64,000 bases of DNA, taken from Paracidovorax wautersii (GTDB taxonomy: Bacteria; Pseudomonadota; Gammaproteobacteria; Burkholderiales; Burkholderiaceae_C). Positions within the stretch are counted from its first letter, which is position 1, and each line of letters starts with the position of its first letter. The notes beneath the pieces are model-generated. The model saw only the letters and a program-made list of their open reading frames with translations, had not been told where the DNA came from and made no database searches. The position numbers and the translations under genes are program-made. Shown one piece after another: positions 37,531 to 46,019 of the stretch. The stretch covers positions 310,001-374,000 of the forward strand of contig NZ_FONX01000002.1 of NCBI RefSeq assembly GCF_900113035.1. Direction: 5' to 3'.

Positions 37531-37560
37531 ATGTTGCGACGTGTGACAGTGTCGCAACAT
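37531..37560. promoter_or_regulatory. Candidate TetR operator
   Basis: ATGTTGCGAC (37531-37540) and GTCGCAACAT (37551-37560) form a perfect 10-base inverted repeat around a 10-base spacer, 63 bp upstream of the TetR start. Size and placement fit an autoregulatory TetR operator. Confidence 0.65.
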
Positions 37561-37622
37561 TTTGTAGGCCGACGGCCCGTGTTTCGTCCTGTTTGAGTCA
37601 AGCTATCGATAAGATCGTAGCG

Positions 37623-38240
37623 ATGAACATTTTGCAGCTCCGCCGCTCCTTCAAGGAACAGATGCACCATGCGCGCGAGCAAGCCATCATCATCGCGGCC
37701 AGCCGTCTGATGGGTGAAAAGGGCTTCGAAGCCATGACCGTGGATGAGGTGGCCTGTGCCGCCGGCATCGCCAAAGCCAGCCTCTACAAGCACTTCGCGG
37801 GCAAGGACGAACTCTGCGCCGCCGCCATGGTGCATGCCGTGGACCGTGCCAACCAGTTCGTGGCGGGCCTGGACCCGGCGCTGTCGGCCTTCGAGCGGCT
37901 GAGCGCGTTCCTGCGCTCGCTGCTCGAACTGCAGCTCACCGACGAGATGCCGCTCATGCTGAGCCGCAATTCGAGCCTGGCTGCCGCCCTGGCGGTCTGC
38001 GAGCCCTATCAGGCATCGCTGCAGGCGCTGCGCAAGCGCATCCAGGAATGGGTGCAGGAGGCGCAGCAGTCGGGCGACATCAGCACCGCCCTGCCGGCCG
38101 AGGTGATCGTGTGCGCGCTCTTCGCGCGCTCGGCCGACCCCATGCTGACCATGCTGCGCGAGCGCGGCAGCCACAGCGACGCGCAGATCGTGGACTGGGC
38201 GATGCAGACCTGCCTGGCGGGCCTCGCCGCGCGGCGCTGA
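37623..38240 (+). CDS. TetR-family transcriptional regulator
   Basis: 205 residues from the ATG at 37623. The N-terminal DNA-binding domain covers about 15-65, with the recognition helix region TVDEVACAAGIAKASLYKHFAGKDEL. The C-terminal part is helical and would hold the ligand pocket; the ligand is unknown. A longer in-frame start inside the upstream LysR gene is spurious. A strong palindrome lies upstream and probably mediates autoregulation. It converges on the universal stress gene 26 bp away, with a GGCGCC hairpin (38243-38258) between them. Confidence 0.9.
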   Translation: MNILQLRRSFKEQMHHAREQAIIIAASRLMGEKGFEAMTVDEVACAAGIAKASLYKHFAGKDELCAAAMVHAVDRANQFVAGLDPALSAFERLSAFLRSLLELQLTDEMPLMLSRNSSLAAALAVCEPYQASLQALRKRIQEWVQEAQQSGDISTALPAEVIVCALFARSADPMLTMLRERGSHSDAQIVDWAMQTCLAGLAARR

Positions 38241-38242
38241 AA

Positions 38243-38258
38243 GGCGCCGACAGGCGCC
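38243..38258. terminator. Short hairpin between TetR and universal stress genes
   Basis: GGCGCC (38243-38248) pairs with GGCGCC (38253-38258), loop GACA. There is no T-run; convergent genes make a shared terminator plausible. Confidence 0.4.
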
Positions 38259-38266
38259 CGCTGCGC

Positions 38267-38689
38267 TCAGCGCACCAGCAGCACCGGCACGCGGCTGTTG
38301 GCCAGCACCTGCGTGCTGACCGAGCCCATCACCAGGTTGCCCAGCGCGCCGTGGCCGTGCGTGCCCATCACCAGCAGGTCGTAGCGGCCCGAGTCGGCCA
38401 CCTTGGCGATGGTTTCGCCCACCGGGCCCACCTTGACGATGGTCTTGATCTGCACGCCGTGGCGGGCGAGGAACTTGTCCACCGGCGCCATGACCTTCTC
38501 GCCCTCGTCGGCGTAGTACTTGTCCACCACCTGCTTGCCCAGGGCGGCGCGGGCGCGTGCCGGCAGCTGCGGCTGCACGGTGACGGCGGTGAAGCTGTGC
38601 GTGCCGGCCAGCAACTCCTCGTGGGTGGCGAGGTAGGCCAGCATCTTCTTGGTGTAGGGACTGCCGTCCACGGCGAGCAGGATGTTCAT
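38267..38689 (-). CDS. Universal stress protein, UspA family
   Basis: 140-residue single-domain cytoplasmic protein that binds ATP and is induced under stress. The start MNILLAVDGSPYTKKML and the nucleotide motif GTHGHGALGNLVMGS are typical of the ATP-binding class. The upstream region carries an FNR-like site, which suggests induction when oxygen falls. The gene appears monocistronic. Confidence 0.92.
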   Translation of the reverse strand: MNILLAVDGSPYTKKMLAYLATHEELLAGTHSFTAVTVQPQLPARARAALGKQVVDKYYADEGEKVMAPVDKFLARHGVQIKTIVKVGPVGETIAKVADSGRYDLLVMGTHGHGALGNLVMGSVSTQVLANSRVPVLLVR

Positions 38690-38741
38690 GCGTGTCTCCA
38701 GGGTTGGAATGCCAGACTAAAGCGGGCGCGCGTCTGTCGTC

Positions 38742-38755
38742 TTGACCTGGGTCAT
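38742..38755 (-). promoter_or_regulatory. FNR/ANR-like site upstream of the universal stress gene
   Basis: TTGACCTGGGTCAT resembles the FNR consensus TTGAT-N4-ATCAA. On the minus strand a -10-like TTTAGT (38721-38716) lies about 20 bp downstream, close to the geometry of class II FNR promoters, and the start codon is about 60 bp from the site centre. Confidence 0.55.
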
Positions 38756-38811
38756 CCCTGAACAGGTTCTTGTGCCGGGCGCTGCGCAGGGCGGGGGCCC
38801 TGCGCGGCCCA

Positions 38812-39693
38812 TCATACGGTCACGGTTCCGTGCGGCTGGAACGATGCCTGCTCGCCCTTGCGGGCATAGCCCAGCGGGTTGGCGACCACGCGGCAGTGCC
38901 AGGGCGTGCCATCGGCGCGCGTGCCCTGCACGGTGTAGTCGCTGGGCGCGTGCAGGTGGCCGTGCAGCCAGAGGTCGGCATGGGGCAGCAGATCGTCGAG
39001 CGCGTTGCAGAAGCCGGCCGTGCCGGGCACCAGGCCGTAGCGCGGGTCGGCGCTCAGCAGGCTGGGCGCGAAGTGGGTGACGGCCACCGTGGGGCCCTCG
39101 GCCCAGGGCGCGGCGAGCGCATCGCGCAGCCAGGCCTGGCAGGCCAGGGCCTCTTCGCGCATGGCCTCGGCCAGGAAGGGCTCGCCCGCGCGCGTGCCCC
39201 CCGTTTTCTTCAGGTAGAAATTCGCGGCGCGGAAGGCCTTCTCGCGCAGGCGCAGGCGGCGCGTGGGGTCGTGGGCGTGCTCGTTGTCGGCCAGGGCGTC
39301 GAAGTCGCTCCAGAGCGTGGTGCCGACGAAGCGCACGCCGCCCAGGGCCAGGGTGGCGCGGTCCAGCCAGGCGATGCCCAGCCGCTCGCAGGTGCGCTGC
39401 AGCCGGGCGCGCGCGGCGTCGAAGTCCTGCGCGTCGTATTCGTGGTTGCCCGGCACGAACAGCACCGGCACCGGCCAGCCCGCGTGCTGGGGCAGGGGCG
39501 AGAAGCGCGCCAGGCCGAAATCGTCGTCTTCCAGCTGCGAGCCGGACTGGTAGGAGCCGATGTCGCCCGCCAGCACCAGCACGTCGGCGCCGGGCGCGGG
39601 GGTGGCGGTGAAGTGGGGGTGGGTTTCCAGGTGCAGGTCGGACAGCAGCTGGATGGTGGTCTTCTTCTGCCTCGTCGGGGTCGCTTGCGTCAT
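38812..39693 (-). CDS. Calcineurin-like metallophosphoesterase
   Basis: 293 residues, soluble, with the two-metal phosphoesterase motifs in order: SDLHLE near residue 18, LAGDIG near 42, PGNHEYD near 80, THFAPS near 205 and GHLH near 244. The substrate is unknown. Its start codon overlaps the stop of the upstream LysR gene by four bases (ATGA at 39690-39693), so the two are co-translated. Confidence 0.9.
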   Translation of the reverse strand: MTQATPTRQKKTTIQLLSDLHLETHPHFTATPAPGADVLVLAGDIGSYQSGSQLEDDDFGLARFSPLPQHAGWPVPVLFVPGNHEYDAQDFDAARARLQRTCERLGIAWLDRATLALGGVRFVGTTLWSDFDALADNEHAHDPTRRLRLREKAFRAANFYLKKTGGTRAGEPFLAEAMREEALACQAWLRDALAAPWAEGPTVAVTHFAPSLLSADPRYGLVPGTAGFCNALDDLLPHADLWLHGHLHAPSDYTVQGTRADGTPWHCRVVANPLGYARKGEQASFQPHGTVTV

Positions 39694-40676
39694 TTCGTCG
39701 ATTGTGGCGTGAGCGCCTCGTGGGGCGCGCCGCTGCGGCGGCCCGAGCGCTCCATGGCGTCGCGCAGCCAGCGGTGGCCGCTGTCGTGCCGGCGGCTGCG
39801 GTGCCAGAGCGCATCGACATGCACCGTGGGCAGCGGCATGGGCAGGGGGCGCCAGACGAGCTCGTCCTTGAGGCTGGCCACGCCCACGAAGTGCCTCGGC
39901 AGCACGGTCAGCAGGTCGCTGGAGGCGACCACGCGGCCGGCGGTGAAGAACTGGTTCACGGTGAGCACCACGCGCCGCTCGCGCCCCAGCGCCGTCAGCG
40001 CCTCGTCGATGAAGCCGTAGGGCCGGCCCGAGAAGCTCACCAGCAGGTGGCGCGCCGCGCAGAAGCGGTCGAGCGTGAGCGGCACGCCCGCCAGCGGGTG
40101 GCCGTGGCGCATCACGCAGACGTATTCGCCGTCGTAGATGCGGGTGCTCTCGTAGGCGACCAGGTTGCCCGACTGCGCGCGTGCCGTCAGGTCGGCCATC
40201 ACGGCGGGAAAGTAGCCCACGGCCAGGTCGGCGGCCTCGTCGTCCAGCAGCTGGCGCGGGTCGCGCGTGGTCAGCGGCACCACGCGCAGCGAGACGCCCG
40301 GCGCCTCGCGTTCGAGGATCTCCATCAGCGGCGGGATCAGCATGGCGCCCGTCGCATCGGCCATGGCCAGCACGAAGGCGGTGTTGGCCGTGGCGGGGTC
40401 GAACTCGCCCGGCGCCAGCGACTGCTGCAGCTGCGCCAGCGCGGCGCGCACCGCCGGCCAGAGCGCCTGCGCGCGCGGCGTGGGCTCCACGCCCTGGCCG
40501 CTGCGCACCAGCAGTTCGTCGCCCAGCGCATCGCGCAGCCGGCGCAGCGCGTTGCTCACGGCCGGCTGGGTGAGCGAGAGCGTCTCGGCGGCGCGGGTCA
40601 GGTTGCGTTCGGACATCACGGCGTCGAACACGCGCAGCAGGTTCAGGTCGAAGGTTCTGAAATTCAGGGGCTGCAT
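39690..40676 (-). CDS. LysR-family regulator, NodD/NahR-like
   Basis: 328 residues. The N-terminal helix-turn-helix spans about 9-67 (LTRAAETLSLTQPAVSNALRRLRDALGDELLVR). The FDLNLLRVFDAVMSERNLTRAA start is the pattern of the NodD/NahR/LinR branch, which often senses aromatic or small acid ligands. It is the first gene of a two-gene unit with the phosphoesterase and is divergent from a small membrane protein gene. The 129-bp spacer is AT-richer and contains TATAAA at 40716-40721. Confidence 0.9.
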   Translation of the reverse strand: MQPLNFRTFDLNLLRVFDAVMSERNLTRAAETLSLTQPAVSNALRRLRDALGDELLVRSGQGVEPTPRAQALWPAVRAALAQLQQSLAPGEFDPATANTAFVLAMADATGAMLIPPLMEILEREAPGVSLRVVPLTTRDPRQLLDDEAADLAVGYFPAVMADLTARAQSGNLVAYESTRIYDGEYVCVMRHGHPLAGVPLTLDRFCAARHLLVSFSGRPYGFIDEALTALGRERRVVLTVNQFFTAGRVVASSDLLTVLPRHFVGVASLKDELVWRPLPMPLPTVHVDALWHRSRRHDSGHRWLRDAMERSGRRSGAPHEALTPQSTK

Positions 40677-40805
40677 GCCTAAACCATCACTGAAGTGAAT
40701 GACTGGAATTCAAGATATAAAGTGGACCGTGGTTGGGGTAAACCCTATGATTCACCCCACTAGCCCGGCAATTTCGCCACAAGCGGCTTACAAGGGTTCC
40801 ACATC

Positions 40806-41246
40806 ATGACCAGCTTCGTCCAAGTCGATTACCGCACCGAACACCCCGGCGTGCAGCGCGTCGAGAACGCCGCCGCCACCCTCAAGGGCGCCTACGCCAA
40901 CGTCACCAGCGCCCGTGCCGGCGCCTCCCTGCTGCTCGCCGCCATCGTGGCCTCGCTGCTGGTGGTGGCCAACAAGTTCATCGACAGCTGGGGCGAAGGC
41001 CACCTGCTGGCTGCCTGGATGGTGCTGTGGATGGTCGCTTTCGCCGCCCTGGCCCTGCTGGCCGGCCCGATCCGCCGCGTGGTCGTGAGCCTGCGCGCCC
41101 AGTATGCCCTGTGGGCCGAAGCCCTGCGCCGCGAAGAGGAAGACGAGCGCACCTGGAACGCCGCCCTGCGCGACGCCCGCATCATGGCCGACCTGAGCCG
41201 CGCCATGAACGGCATCGCCGTGGACAACGTCCGCCGCTACTACTGA
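40806..41246 (+). CDS. Hypothetical membrane protein with two transmembrane segments
   Basis: 146 residues, not assigned to a named family. A soluble N-terminus (about 35 residues) is followed by membrane segments at about 38-57 (GASLLLAAIVASLLVVANKF) and 67-88 (LAAWMVLWMVAFAALALLAG). A charged, probably helical C-terminus rich in Arg and Glu ends in VDNVRRYY. Codon use matches the neighbours and a good terminator follows, so it is a real gene. Confidence 0.82.
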   Translation: MTSFVQVDYRTEHPGVQRVENAAATLKGAYANVTSARAGASLLLAAIVASLLVVANKFIDSWGEGHLLAAWMVLWMVAFAALALLAGPIRRVVVSLRAQYALWAEALRREEEDERTWNAALRDARIMADLSRAMNGIAVDNVRRYY

Positions 41247-41290
41247 TCCCGCCGGGCCCCAGAGCCCGCAGATCCGAAAAGAAGCTTTCA

Positions 41291-41313
41291 GGGCACCGCA
41301 AGGTGCCCTTTTT
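41291..41313 (+). terminator. Rho-independent terminator
   Basis: GGGCACC (41291-41297) pairs with GGTGCCC (41302-41308) around GCAA, followed by five T. It ends the small membrane protein transcript and is the clearest intrinsic terminator in the window. Confidence 0.9.
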
Positions 41314-41330
41314 CATGGGCGCTGCAAAGC

Positions 41331-41392
41331 GTTTGCTATTGAGAAGATAGCTGTACGCGCAGGCTGCGTGCGCGCTGCAGCGCAAAAAGGCT
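41331..41392 (+). repeat. Dispersed ATAGC repeat
   Basis: A good copy: GCTATTgagaagATAGC followed by CGCGCAGGCTGCG and a GCGCTGCAGCGCAAAAAGG tail. It lies between a terminator and the stop of the LOG-family gene. Confidence 0.75.
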
Positions 41393-41447
41393 TTGAAAGC
41401 TTGAAGGGAAAGGGGCCGCCGGCGCGCGGCCCCTCCGCGCTGGCGGT

Positions 41448-42029
41448 TCAGCCCAGCAGGCAGTCCGCCACGCGGGCCAGCATTCCGGCCACGTCCGCCA
41501 CCGGCACCGCGCCGGGCAGGGCCACGTCGCCGTGCATCACGAAGACGGGCGTGCCCCATTTGAGGCCCATCGCCATTTCCGAGAGCGTGCCCATGTTGCC
41601 GCCGATGGCGACCAGGCACACGGCGCTGCGGGCGATGAGGGCGTTGCGCATCTCGCCCATGCCGGTGGGCAGGGCCACGCCCAGCCAGGCGTTGGCGTGG
41701 CGCTCGTCCTCCTCGGGCAGGATGCCGATGGCCAGTCCCCCGGCCTCGGCCGCGCCCTGCGATGCGGCGGCCATGACCCCGCCGCGCCCGCCGCAGACGA
41801 TGGCCAGGCCCGCCCCGGCCAGCGCCCGGGCCACCTGGCGCGCGGCGCTGCATTCGCGCTCGCCGCCATCGCCCGGGCCGATGATGCCCACCGGCCGCCG
41901 GTGGCGCCGCGGGCCGCGCTGGCGCTCGGCCATCTGCTGCAGGGCGGCGCGCACGGCGGGCGGCAGGGTGTCCAGGAAGGCGCCTTCGTCGGCGGCGCCT
42001 GTCGATGTCTCAGTGCGGTGTGCTTGCAT
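41448..42029 (-). CDS. LOG/TIGR00725-family nucleotide-binding protein
   Basis: 193 residues with the Rossmann-like SLOG fold: VGIIGPGDGGE near 47, VCGGRGGVMAAASQGA near 78 and AIGGNMGTLSEMA near 141. True LOG phosphoribohydrolases have PGGxGTxxE; here the motif is GGNMGT, so activity on nucleotides is uncertain. The start overlaps the end of the upstream permease gene by 20 bp, which makes it the last gene of that transcription unit. A link with transport is not obvious. Confidence 0.8.
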   Translation of the reverse strand: MQAHRTETSTGAADEGAFLDTLPPAVRAALQQMAERQRGPRRHRRPVGIIGPGDGGERECSAARQVARALAGAGLAIVCGGRGGVMAAASQGAAEAGGLAIGILPEEDERHANAWLGVALPTGMGEMRNALIARSAVCLVAIGGNMGTLSEMAMGLKWGTPVFVMHGDVALPGAVPVADVAGMLARVADCLLG

Positions 42030-42837
42030 GCTTGGTCCGATCGCGCCGGCGCGCCAGTGCGTCGCCCGCCCCCATCACGATGACGCACAGCGCCATCAGC
42101 AGCAGCGAGAGGGCCGCCGCCACGCCGAAGTCCGAGCCGCCGTCGCCCACCTGGGCGTAGAGCATCAGCGGCAGGATGTTGAGCTGCGTGCCCGCCAGGG
42201 CCAGCGCCGTGCCGTAGGTGCCCATGGCGATGGCCGCCACCAGGCAGGCGTTGGACAGCACCGAGGGCGCGACCTCGGCCAGCACCGTGTCGTTGAAGGC
42301 GCGCCAGCGCGTGGCGCCCAGGGTGCGCGCGGCCAGCATGGGGCGCCGGTCGAGGTTGGCGAACACCGGGTAGAGCGAGAGCGCCACGCGCGGCACCAGG
42401 TAATAGGCATAGGCCAGGCCCAGGCCGCCCGCGCCGTAGATCCAGCCGCCCACGCGCGCCGGGTCGGCGCCCAGGCCGGCCAGCAGCTGGGTGACGAAGC
42501 CGGCGCGGCCGAAGGCCAGGATGAAGCCGTAGGCGATCACCAGCCCCGAGAACGCCAGCGGCAAGCCCAGGAGAGCCATCATCCAGCGCCTGCGCGCGGC
42601 CGGCTGGCGCGCCAGCTCGATGGCCACGGCCGTGCCCACCAGGGCCGAGACGCCGCCCGCCGTGAGGCCCAGCGCCAGCGTGTTGCGCAGCGCGCCGGGC
42701 AGCAGCGGGTTGGCGAAGAGCCGGCCGAAGGCGCTGCCGTGCTCGGCGAAGGCCTCGGGCACCAGCGCGGCCAGCGGCAGCGCGAAGAAGAGCGCCATGA
42801 AGGCCCAGGCGGGCCAGGCGCCGAAGCGGCGGATCAT
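42010..42837 (-). CDS. ABC transporter permease, Fe3+/phosphonate type
   Basis: 275 residues from the ATG at 42837, with about six membrane segments (first at about 8-28) and the docking loop AARTLGATRWRAFNDTVLAEVAP. It follows the solute-binding gene by 17 bp and overlaps the LOG-family start by 20 bp. Together with the second permease, ATPase and binding protein upstream it completes an importer. Confidence 0.87.
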   Translation of the reverse strand: MIRRFGAWPAWAFMALFFALPLAALVPEAFAEHGSAFGRLFANPLLPGALRNTLALGLTAGGVSALVGTAVAIELARQPAARRRWMMALLGLPLAFSGLVIAYGFILAFGRAGFVTQLLAGLGADPARVGGWIYGAGGLGLAYAYYLVPRVALSLYPVFANLDRRPMLAARTLGATRWRAFNDTVLAEVAPSVLSNACLVAAIAMGTYGTALALAGTQLNILPLMLYAQVGDGGSDFGVAAALSLLLMALCVIVMGAGDALARRRDRTKHASTPH

Positions 42838-42854
42838 CGGTGCACGTCGGTCGA

Positions 42855-43940
42855 TCACTTGCCGGCCAGTGCCACCTGCGCCCAGAGCTGGTCCACCTCG
42901 GCCTTGCGGGCGGCGGCCTTGACCACGTCGAGCGGGCGGATCTGCGGCGCGGCGGGCATCTTGGCGGCGATGTCGGCGGGCAGCGGCGTGCCGGGCACGG
43001 CCGGGCGCACGAAGCCCTGGGCGAAGAGCTGCTGGCCGGCCGTGCTCATGATGAAGTTGAGCCAGAGCTTGCCGGCGTTGGGGTTGGGGCCGTTCTTGAC
43101 CAGGCTGATGGCGTAGGGCGCAGCCACGCTGGCCTCCCTGGGGATGACCACCGCGCAGTCGTCGCCCATGCCGTCGCTGTACTTGGCCTTGAGGCCGTCG
43201 TTCTCGTAGCCGATCCAGACGGGGATCTCGCCCTTGAGGAACTTGGCGTAGGGCGTGGTGCCTTCCACGCGCTGCACGTTGCCCGCGGCATGCAGGCGGC
43301 CCAGGTAGTCGATGCCGGGCTTGACGTTGTCCACGCTGCCGCCGTTGGCGTAGGCGGCGGCGAAGGCCATCACCTGGCCCACGCCGGTGCTGCGCGGGTC
43401 CAGGTAGGTGACGGCGCCCTTGTATTCGGGCTTGAGCAGGTCGGCCCAGCCGGCGGGCACGTTCCTGACCAGCTTCCTGTTGACCAGGAAGGCGATGTTC
43501 AGCGTGTGGATGGTGAACCAGCGGCCTTCGGCGTCGCGGAAGACCTCGGGCAGCTGCTCGAAGTGCAGCGGCTTGAAGGGCGCGACCACGTCCTTCCTGA
43601 CCGCATCGACGGCCGAGGCGGCGAAGTAATACGCCGTGTCGGCCTGCGGGCGGCGGCGCATCTTCTCCAGCGCGACCACGGTGGCGGCCGAGCCCAGGTC
43701 GTTGTAGGTCAGCTCGATCTCGGGGTAGCGCTTCTTGAAGTCGCGGAACAGCGATTTCCAGTTGGCCCATTCGGGGCCGGTGTCGAAGGAGACGCACAGG
43801 CCCTCCTTCTTCGCCTCGTCGTACAGGGCGCGCTCGCCGGCATAGAGCTCGGCGCCCTCGAAGGCGAAGGCGGCGCGGGGCGCGAGCCAGGAGGCCAGGG
43901 GCAGGCTGCCGGCGGCCTGGAGGAGGTGTCTGCGTTGCAT
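42855..43940 (-). CDS. Periplasmic solute-binding protein, Fe3+/aminoethylphosphonate/spermidine type
   Basis: 361 residues from the ATG at 43940. The N-terminus MQRRHLLQAAGSLPLASWLA with cleavage after AFA is a signal peptide with a twin-arginine-like pair. The mature protein has the two-lobe class II fold with LTYNDLGSAATVVALEKM and VTYLDPRSTGVGQVMAF, as in AfuA/PhnS-type binding proteins. The ligand is undecided; iron, phosphonate and polyamine transporters all share this fold. Confidence 0.87.
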   Translation of the reverse strand: MQRRHLLQAAGSLPLASWLAPRAAFAFEGAELYAGERALYDEAKKEGLCVSFDTGPEWANWKSLFRDFKKRYPEIELTYNDLGSAATVVALEKMRRRPQADTAYYFAASAVDAVRKDVVAPFKPLHFEQLPEVFRDAEGRWFTIHTLNIAFLVNRKLVRNVPAGWADLLKPEYKGAVTYLDPRSTGVGQVMAFAAAYANGGSVDNVKPGIDYLGRLHAAGNVQRVEGTTPYAKFLKGEIPVWIGYENDGLKAKYSDGMGDDCAVVIPREASVAAPYAISLVKNGPNPNAGKLWLNFIMSTAGQQLFAQGFVRPAVPGTPLPADIAAKMPAAPQIRPLDVVKAAARKAEVDQLWAQVALAGK

Positions 43941-43998
43941 GGGGAAAGCTCCTGGATGAAGGGAAAAGACGGGGGATGAAGGCGAAGAGCGCGGCCGG

Positions 43999-45027
43999 TC
44001 AGTCGTCCAGCAGCTGCAGGTGCTCGGGCGCGATGGCGACGGCCTCGCGGGCCGGCTGCGCGCCTTCGCACAGCAGCGGCCGGGGCGCGCCGGCCATGGC
44101 GAAGTCGTAGCGCGTGACCGCGCCCAGGTAGCGCTGGGCGCCGGCCGTGCCGGCCAGGCGGTTGGGCGTGCCCGGGGGCGGGTCGGCGCGCACGTGCTCG
44201 GGCCGCAACAGCACATGCACGGCCTGGCCCACGGCGCGGCCGGCGGTGGGCACGGCCAGCTCGGCGAAGCCCGCGTCCACGCGGCCTGCGGCGCTCACGC
44301 GGGCGGGCAGCAGGGTCGAAAGGCCCACGAATTCGGCCACCGCGCGGCAGGCGGGCCGCTCGTACAGCGCGCGCGGCGTGGCCATCTGCAGCAGGCGGCC
44401 GTCTTTCAGCACGGCCACGCGGTCGGCCATGGCCAGGGCCTCTTCCTGGTCGTGCGTGACCAGCAGCGTGGTGGCGCCGAAGCGCTGCTGCAGGCTGCGG
44501 ATCTGGTCGCGCAGGTGGCCGCGCACGCTGGCGTCCAGCGCGGAAAGCGGTTCATCGAGCAGCAGCGCGCGCGGGTCGATGGCCAGGGCCCGCGCCAGCG
44601 CCACGCGCTGCTGCTGCCCGCCCGAGAGCTGCGTGACGGCGCGCTGCGCGTGTTCGGCCAGGCCCACCACCTCCAGCAGTTCCAGGGCGCGGCGGCGGCG
44701 CTCGGCGGCCGGCACCTTGCGCAGCGTGAGGCCGTAGGCCACGTTGTCCTGCACGCTCAGGTGCGGAAAGAGCGCGTAGCTCTGGAACACCATGCCGATG
44801 CCGCGCTGGTGGACCGGCGTGCCCGCCATGTCCTGCCCGCCCAGCACGATGCGCCCGCCGTGGCCCGTCTCCAGGCCCGCCACCAGCTTGAGCAGGGTGG
44901 ACTTGCCCGAGCCGCTGGGCCCGATCACGGCCACCAGCTCGCCGGCCGCCACGTCGAAGGAGACATCGTGCAGGCCCTGCGCGGAGCCGGGATAGCGGTA
45001 GCTGACCTGATCGAAGACGAGGCTCAT
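43999..45027 (-). CDS. ABC transporter ATP-binding protein
   Basis: 342 residues from the ATG at 45027. Walker A GPSGSGKST near 39, Q-loop VFQSYALFPHL, signature [15 protein letters not shown], Walker B LLLDEPLSALD and switch His in VTHDQ are intact, with a C-terminal TOBE-like domain (HVLLRPEHVRA). The start overlaps the stop of the upstream permease gene by four bases (45024-45027). Confidence 0.9.
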   Translation of the reverse strand: MSLVFDQVSYRYPGSAQGLHDVSFDVAAGELVAVIGPSGSGKSTLLKLVAGLETGHGGRIVLGGQDMAGTPVHQRGIGMVFQSYALFPHLSVQDNVAYGLTLRKVPAAERRRRALELLEVVGLAEHAQRAVTQLSGGQQQRVALARALAIDPRALLLDEPLSALDASVRGHLRDQIRSLQQRFGATTLLVTHDQEEALAMADRVAVLKDGRLLQMATPRALYERPACRAVAEFVGLSTLLPARVSAAGRVDAGFAELAVPTAGRAVGQAVHVLLRPEHVRADPPPGTPNRLAGTAGAQRYLGAVTRYDFAMAGAPRPLLCEGAQPAREAVAIAPEHLQLLDD

Positions 45028-45791
45028 GGGGACTTGCGGAAAACGGTGGACGACAGCAGCGCCGCGATGCCGGCGAGCAGCAGCAGCACCACGGTGGCGG
45101 CGCAGGCGAAGCCCGTGGCGCCGTAGAAGGCCTGCAGCAGCACCACCGGATAGGTGCGGTTCTGGAAGCCCGCCAGCAGGTTGGAGAGGTTGAATTCGCC
45201 GATCGAGAGCGCCGCCACCATCACCAGGCCCGACAGCAGGCTCTGCCGCAGGCTGGGCAGCACGATGCCGGTGAAGCGCTGCCATTCGCCCGCGCCCAGC
45301 GTGGCCGCGGCCTGCTCCAGCCGCTCCAGGCCCAGGTGGCGCAGGTCGGTCAGCAGGGTGTTGGTGAGGTAGGGCAGGGTGGCGATGGCGTGCGCTGCCA
45401 CCAGGAGCGGCGTGCTGCCCAGCCAGGGCAGGGTGTCGGTGTTGAAGACCAGCAGGTAGCCGAAGCCCAGCGTGATCGCCGGCACCGCCACCGGCATGGC
45501 CGACACCAGCCGCGCCGCCATGCCGCCGCCGCGCCGCGCGCCGTGGTAGAGCGCGTAAGCCAGCGGCAGCGCCAGCAGCGCGTCGATGGCGCAGGCCGAG
45601 AGCGCCACCACCAGGCTGCTGCCGAAGGCCTTGCGGAAAGATGGGTCCTGCCACAGCTCGGCATACCAATGGCCGGTGACGCCCGTGGGCAGCAGCGTGT
45701 TGGTCCAGCTCTGGCCGAAGCTGCCCAGCACCAGCAGGCCCATGGGCAGCAGCAGGTAGAGGCCGTAGAGAAGGGTGATGCCGCGAACCAA
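45024..45791 (-). CDS. ABC transporter permease, Fe3+/phosphonate type
   Basis: 255 residues, about six membrane segments (first at about 5-24) and the docking loop AAATLGAGEWQRFTGIVLPSL. First gene of the minus-strand importer operon: permease, ATPase, binding protein, permease, LOG-family protein. It is divergent from a LysR gene over about 230 bp, in which I see a direct repeat of AAGCTTG (45927-45933 and 45942-45948), a possible LysR contact. Confidence 0.87.
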   Translation of the reverse strand: MVRGITLLYGLYLLLPMGLLVLGSFGQSWTNTLLPTGVTGHWYAELWQDPSFRKAFGSSLVVALSACAIDALLALPLAYALYHGARRGGGMAARLVSAMPVAVPAITLGFGYLLVFNTDTLPWLGSTPLLVAAHAIATLPYLTNTLLTDLRHLGLERLEQAAATLGAGEWQRFTGIVLPSLRQSLLSGLVMVAALSIGEFNLSNLLAGFQNRTYPVVLLQAFYGATGFACAATVVLLLLAGIAALLSSTVFRKSP

Positions 45792-46019
45792 GGGCGCTGC
45801 TTTCGTGCGGGAACGGTGGGGTGTGTGGGGGCGGTGGCCGCGCAGCGGGGCCGGATACTTTCCGGCAGCGACTGGACGGCGGTGCGTGTGCCGGAATTCT
45901 AGGAATCAGTGCGTAGGCTTGCGTGAAGCTTGCATGACAAAGCTTGAGCTTTTGGAAAGTATCATGCGCTCGCCCGGGCACCGGAGCCCGGCGTTTTGCC
46001 GGCCACCAGGAGGAGTTCC

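Noticed and set aside
40734-40760. TGGGGT/ACCCCA inverted repeat before the small membrane protein gene
   Set aside because: Six-base arms with a 14-base loop are expected often by chance at this GC content.
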